Origin: an uncultured Prevotellaceae bacterium
GTDB lineage: Bacteria > Bacteroidota > Bacteroidia > Bacteroidales > Muribaculaceae
Reading direction: 5' to 3'
DNA length: 9,582 bases
Assembly (NCBI GenBank): GCA_946055125.1
Contig: CAMGFF010000066.1
Coordinates: 1 to 9,582, forward strand
Of this stretch, positions 6,580 through 9,582 are shown one piece after another. The notes below the pieces were generated by a model, which ran no database searches, had not been told where the DNA came from, and worked only from the letters and a program-made list of their open reading frames with translations. Within the stretch, counting starts at the first letter, position 1. Each line of letters begins with the position of its first letter. A program made the position numbers and the translations under genes.

Positions 6580-9500
6580 CTATACGTTGATATGCAGCTT
6601 GAATATGCCCGTGTCGAGCCAGTTGGTGTTGTCCTCCGCCCACGTCTGCAATGCAAGCCGGAAATAGCTCGACGGCAGCTCGTTGCGCTCACCATCCTCC
6701 ACCGAGTCTATCTTCACAAGTTCCTTGTCGTCCCAGTACTCGCGCTCAAGCCTGAAGCGCAGCGGCTTGTTGCGCAACAGCCTGAACTTTATCGTTTCCA
6801 TCGCTGTTGCGATCTTGCTTGGCGACACGGCATTGTCGGGAGCATCGCTCGGCAGTCCCGACTTACTTTTCACCTCCTCAATCGCCTTGTTCCTTATTAT
6901 CTTGTCGTTGAATTTAAGCACGTAGAGCATATTGGCAGGATAGCCGGCCACATCTATCTGCTTCGCGCCCAAACTTATGGGTATGGCATTCAGCTCGGTA
7001 TAGGTGCCATTCAATTCGGGTGTGAGTATGTTGTCGATGGTGCCTATCTGCGCATTTATGATTCCCACATACTCCGTTGTGGGAAGCACTTTCTGCTTCA
7101 GCTCGTCGGCATTGAGCCTGAAGTCGCTCAGCTTTCCACTCTCGGCCAAGTAGGCTATCATCGCACCTACCGCCACCATCGACTTGTTGTCCTTGAAGTG
7201 CCCTATGTCGGTCGAGCTGGGATACCAGCTGCCCACGCGGTAGTTGCTCATCGACACTAAGCGGTTGGGCGCTGTGGGGTGCAGTCGCTGTATCATGCTC
7301 TGTATCTGCTGCAGCGAGCACGGACGGCCGCTTATCAGCACTATGTCGCACTTGTAGGCATGGAACAGAGCCGCCCACTTCCTTATGTCTTTCTCAAATA
7401 CCTTCCTTATTATCTCATTGAGGAACCGGGGCGAGTAGCGTATCACCAAATCCTCAAACCTGAAACCCATCTGCCTCTCAAAAAAGTCCATCAGCACCCC
7501 CGACGGCTGGTTGCCCCTGAAAATGTCGCTGTAGGTGTAGGCCTTCTCCGCCTCTTTCTTCTGCAACTTGTCGAGCAGGAAGCCCGCTATCGGCAGCAGC
7601 ACCTGTATCATAAACTCCTTGCGCATGCGCTTCTCCTGGTGCCCCATGTTGTGCGTGTCGCCGAAGAAGTGGTGCATCTTCTCTGCTATCGCAGGCGCTC
7701 CCATCTGCTTCAGCTTCGCCGTGATTATGCCCGACGCCTCAGGGTATTCAGCCTCCGGCGAGTCGAGGAGCACATCTATTATTATACGCTTCACCAGGTC
7801 GTCGCCGGCTATCTTGAAGCTCTCCCAGAAAAGCGGCGTGGGCTTGATGCTCTGTGCCGTGTCGGAATAATTGCATATCATTATATCGGTGGTGCCCGCT
7901 CCCATGTCGAGCGTGCCTATCGTTAGCGACGGCGCCTTCTCTCCATTCCTGCGCCTGCCATACATCTTGAACAGCTCTGCCGAGTTGCCAAGGTACCGCC
8001 GAAGCTCACCATAGAGATACACCATCTGGCAGCATGTAGCCTCATCATAGCCCCAGCTGCGGCGCGTGTCGAGATTGTCGGCCGTAAGCGACAAGTCGCT
8101 GACCGACGGTATTATATCTATCTTGTCACGATCGGAACCCGGCTTATACTCTTCCTTGTAGGTGTTGTTATAGAACCTCTTCAGCACTATGCTCGCCTCT
8201 TCCATCGCCTGGCGCAGCCTTAGCTGCTCCTGCCGCGTCATCGCTGTGGGGCACGTCAGTATCACGCGCTTTATCACGCGCTTCTTGTCCTCATTGCCAT
8301 TATTCAGCCTGAACTCATAGCTGTTCACCTGCTGGCGGGCATGAAGCAGTATCTCTATGAAGCAGAATGTCATCAGGCTGCTGCGCGAATACGAGCTCTT
8401 GTCGCCCATCTCCTGCGGATTCGTCGCAAATCGCCCATCACTGTAGAACTGCTGCATTATGCCATCATAGTCCACCGTACGCTCCGGGCCCATGCTCCGT
8501 CCGCGCTCCGATATATACTTCCACTGCGACGCATAGGGCTCCGTGTCCCACAAAAAGCGCTTGGGACTGCTGTAGTTGGTGTCAAACTGCGACGACGTGT
8601 CCACCTCCTGGTCGCCATTGTAAATCGTGTTGAGTGCCTCCTTGCCAAGCCTCACCACACTCGGCCACCTGAACATGCCGCTGTGCGACAACAGGCCGAA
8701 ATTCTCCTCCTTGAAGCACAGGCGCATGTCGAACGGCTCATCATACCGCTCTCCCGTCGACAGGTCCCTAAGCTCAAATATCGACGACTTCGAGAACGAC
8801 TCATCAAGCGGATCCTCAGCCACAAGGCCAAACGTGCGCGAGTTGCCCACATCAATTATCAGATTGGTCGCTATTGGCAATGTAGGCGCATCATTATATA
8901 TCCTCACATCCGGCAGCACCTCGAGCTTGTGCAAATATGTTATCAGGTATACATAATACACCAGGTACTTCATCTTCGACCCTACCTGAAACGCATTAAG
9001 GTTAGTGCTGTTGAGCATGCCCTGCAGGTAGTGGTTCAGCCACGGCCTCTTCTGCAGGTTGCAGAACTCATAGGCCTTCAGCGGCACTATCATCGTCCTC
9101 ATTTTCTCCTGCTGGCGTGTGCCCATCTGGCCTATGTCGTCGGCCGAAATCCCACACAGCGAAAAATCTATAAATGGCTCCCCATTAAAGTTCACCGACT
9201 CCTGGTCGAGGTTGGCGTGCGACGTAGTGTCGAACGCCAGCACCACATGATACACTCGCCGACGCTGGTTACACTCATTGGCCACCGGACACAATTTCAA
9301 GCGGCACCAGTTGGTAGGCATCGAGCTGTCGCCGGCCGAGTCGCGCACATAGTAGGGCATCGGCAGCCACTTGTCCTCTATCTGCTCAAGCGCGCTTTGC
9401 TTGCGGTCGCCCACTGTCACGTCAAGCCTGTTCACCGTCAGCAAGTCATTCACATCCAGCCAGTTCATGCCATTGTTTATCTGATCTTCGTCCATGATCT

Positions 9501-9582
9501 CATTAGTTACGGGATCCATGTAGCCCGCACTCACAAGGTCACCCCTGCGCAAATATTTATCATGCATCGGGAAATAATAAGC
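6580..9582 (-). CDS. srfB: SrfB-like protein (Hsp70/actin-fold ATPase type), probably 5'-partial
   Basis: Recognised as a member of the SrfB 'virulence factor' family from its overall length (995 residues from the ATG at 9567) and its ASKHA-type nucleotide-binding signature. Residue numbers count from that ATG. Phosphate-1-like motif IIDVGNSRT is at 237-245; phosphate-2 motif LDMGAGTTD at 553-561; a glycine-containing ISGRP turn at 745-749 is followed by WYP (781-783) and the conserved-looking KSMVAVGAM (795-803), the adenosine-side region. This predicts an ATP-binding protein of the Hsp70/actin superfold; the substrate is unknown. No signal peptide or membrane helix is visible, so it is probably cytoplasmic. 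A small Cys group (C88, C93, C99) precedes the ATPase core. The frame stays open upstream of the ATG to the window edge (AYYFP), with no ribosome site before the ATG, so the true start may lie beyond 9582. It ends with TAG, 44 bases before the SrfC-like gene. It appears to be the first gene of the operon seen here. The family call is from memory of its motifs, not from a search. Confidence 0.87.
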   Translation of the reverse strand, partial: AYYFPMHDKYLRRGDLVSAGYMDPVTNEIMDEDQINNGMNWLDVNDLLTVNRLDVTVGDRKQSALEQIEDKWLPMPYYVRDSAGDSSMPTNWCRLKLCPVANECNQRRRVYHVVLAFDTTSHANLDQESVNFNGEPFIDFSLCGISADDIGQMGTRQQEKMRTMIVPLKAYEFCNLQKRPWLNHYLQGMLNSTNLNAFQVGSKMKYLVYYVYLITYLHKLEVLPDVRIYNDAPTLPIATNLIIDVGNSRTFGLVAEDPLDESFSKSSIFELRDLSTGERYDEPFDMRLCFKEENFGLLSHSGMFRWPSVVRLGKEALNTIYNGDQEVDTSSQFDTNYSSPKRFLWDTEPYASQWKYISERGRSMGPERTVDYDGIMQQFYSDGRFATNPQEMGDKSSYSRSSLMTFCFIEILLHARQQVNSYEFRLNNGNEDKKRVIKRVILTCPTAMTRQEQLRLRQAMEEASIVLKRFYNNTYKEEYKPGSDRDKIDIIPSVSDLSLTADNLDTRRSWGYDEATCCQMVYLYGELRRYLGNSAELFKMYGRRRNGEKAPSLTIGTLDMGAGTTDIMICNYSDTAQSIKPTPLFWESFKIAGDDLVKRIIIDVLLDSPEAEYPEASGIITAKLKQMGAPAIAEKMHHFFGDTHNMGHQEKRMRKEFMIQVLLPIAGFLLDKLQKKEAEKAYTYSDIFRGNQPSGVLMDFFERQMGFRFEDLVIRYSPRFLNEIIRKVFEKDIRKWAALFHAYKCDIVLISGRPCSLQQIQSMIQRLHPTAPNRLVSMSNYRVGSWYPSSTDIGHFKDNKSMVAVGAMIAYLAESGKLSDFRLNADELKQKVLPTTEYVGIINAQIGTIDNILTPELNGTYTELNAIPISLGAKQIDVAGYPANMLYVLKFNDKIIRNKAIEEVKSKSGLPSDAPDNAVSPSKIATAMETIKFRLLRNKPLRFRLEREYWDDKELVKIDSVEDGERNELPSSYFRLALQTWAEDNTNWLDTGIFKLHINV

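Noticed and set aside
7321..9567. Possible zinc site from C88, C93 and C99 in the SrfB-like protein
   Set aside because: Only three Cys cluster, with uneven spacing and no clear fourth ligand; not enough to call a metal site.

Overview
The window is coding almost end to end on the minus strand. It holds three large, closely packed genes transcribed from right to left, and no stretch over 300 bases lacks a gene. The order of transcription is: (1) a SrfB-like protein with an Hsp70/actin-type ATPase fold signature (9582 to 6580, open at the right edge); (2) a SrfC-like P-loop, GTPase-type protein (6535 to 3518); (3) a membrane-anchored subtilisin (S8) protease whose frame runs without a stop into a multi-spanning membrane module and off the left edge (3531 to 1). 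I found no tRNA, rRNA, CRISPR, transposon or convincing terminator.

The organism is probably a Bacteroidales-type gut bacterium (moderate confidence, inference). The coding DNA is moderately GC-rich with frequent ATA (Ile), AGG (Arg) and TCG (Ser) codons, while the short non-coding joints are very AT-rich with little Shine-Dalgarno signal. The one exception is a strong AAGGAGG site before gene 3.

Layout: genes 1 and 2 are separated by 44 bases. Genes 2 and 3 overlap by 14 bases, with the gene 3 ribosome site inside the end of gene 2, so the set looks like one translationally coupled operon. Srf proteins were named in enterobacteria, where srfA, srfB and srfC sit together; their biochemical role is not settled. 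Here the third position is taken by a protein with a cytosolic N-terminal domain, an acidic repeat-bearing linker, a Leu-rich membrane helix, a propeptide-like segment and a subtilisin domain with intact Asp/His/Ser/Asn active-site residues.

Working model (inference): an ATPase (SrfB-like) and a GTPase-like partner (SrfC-like) act in the cytoplasm or at the inner membrane and control or assemble with a membrane-tethered protease, giving a nucleotide-driven proteolytic machine. The most puzzling spot is about 952-993, a 12% GC joint inside the third reading frame. It looks like a gene boundary but has no stop codon, so the protease and the following membrane protein are either a true fusion or two genes joined by a one-base change in an A-run.
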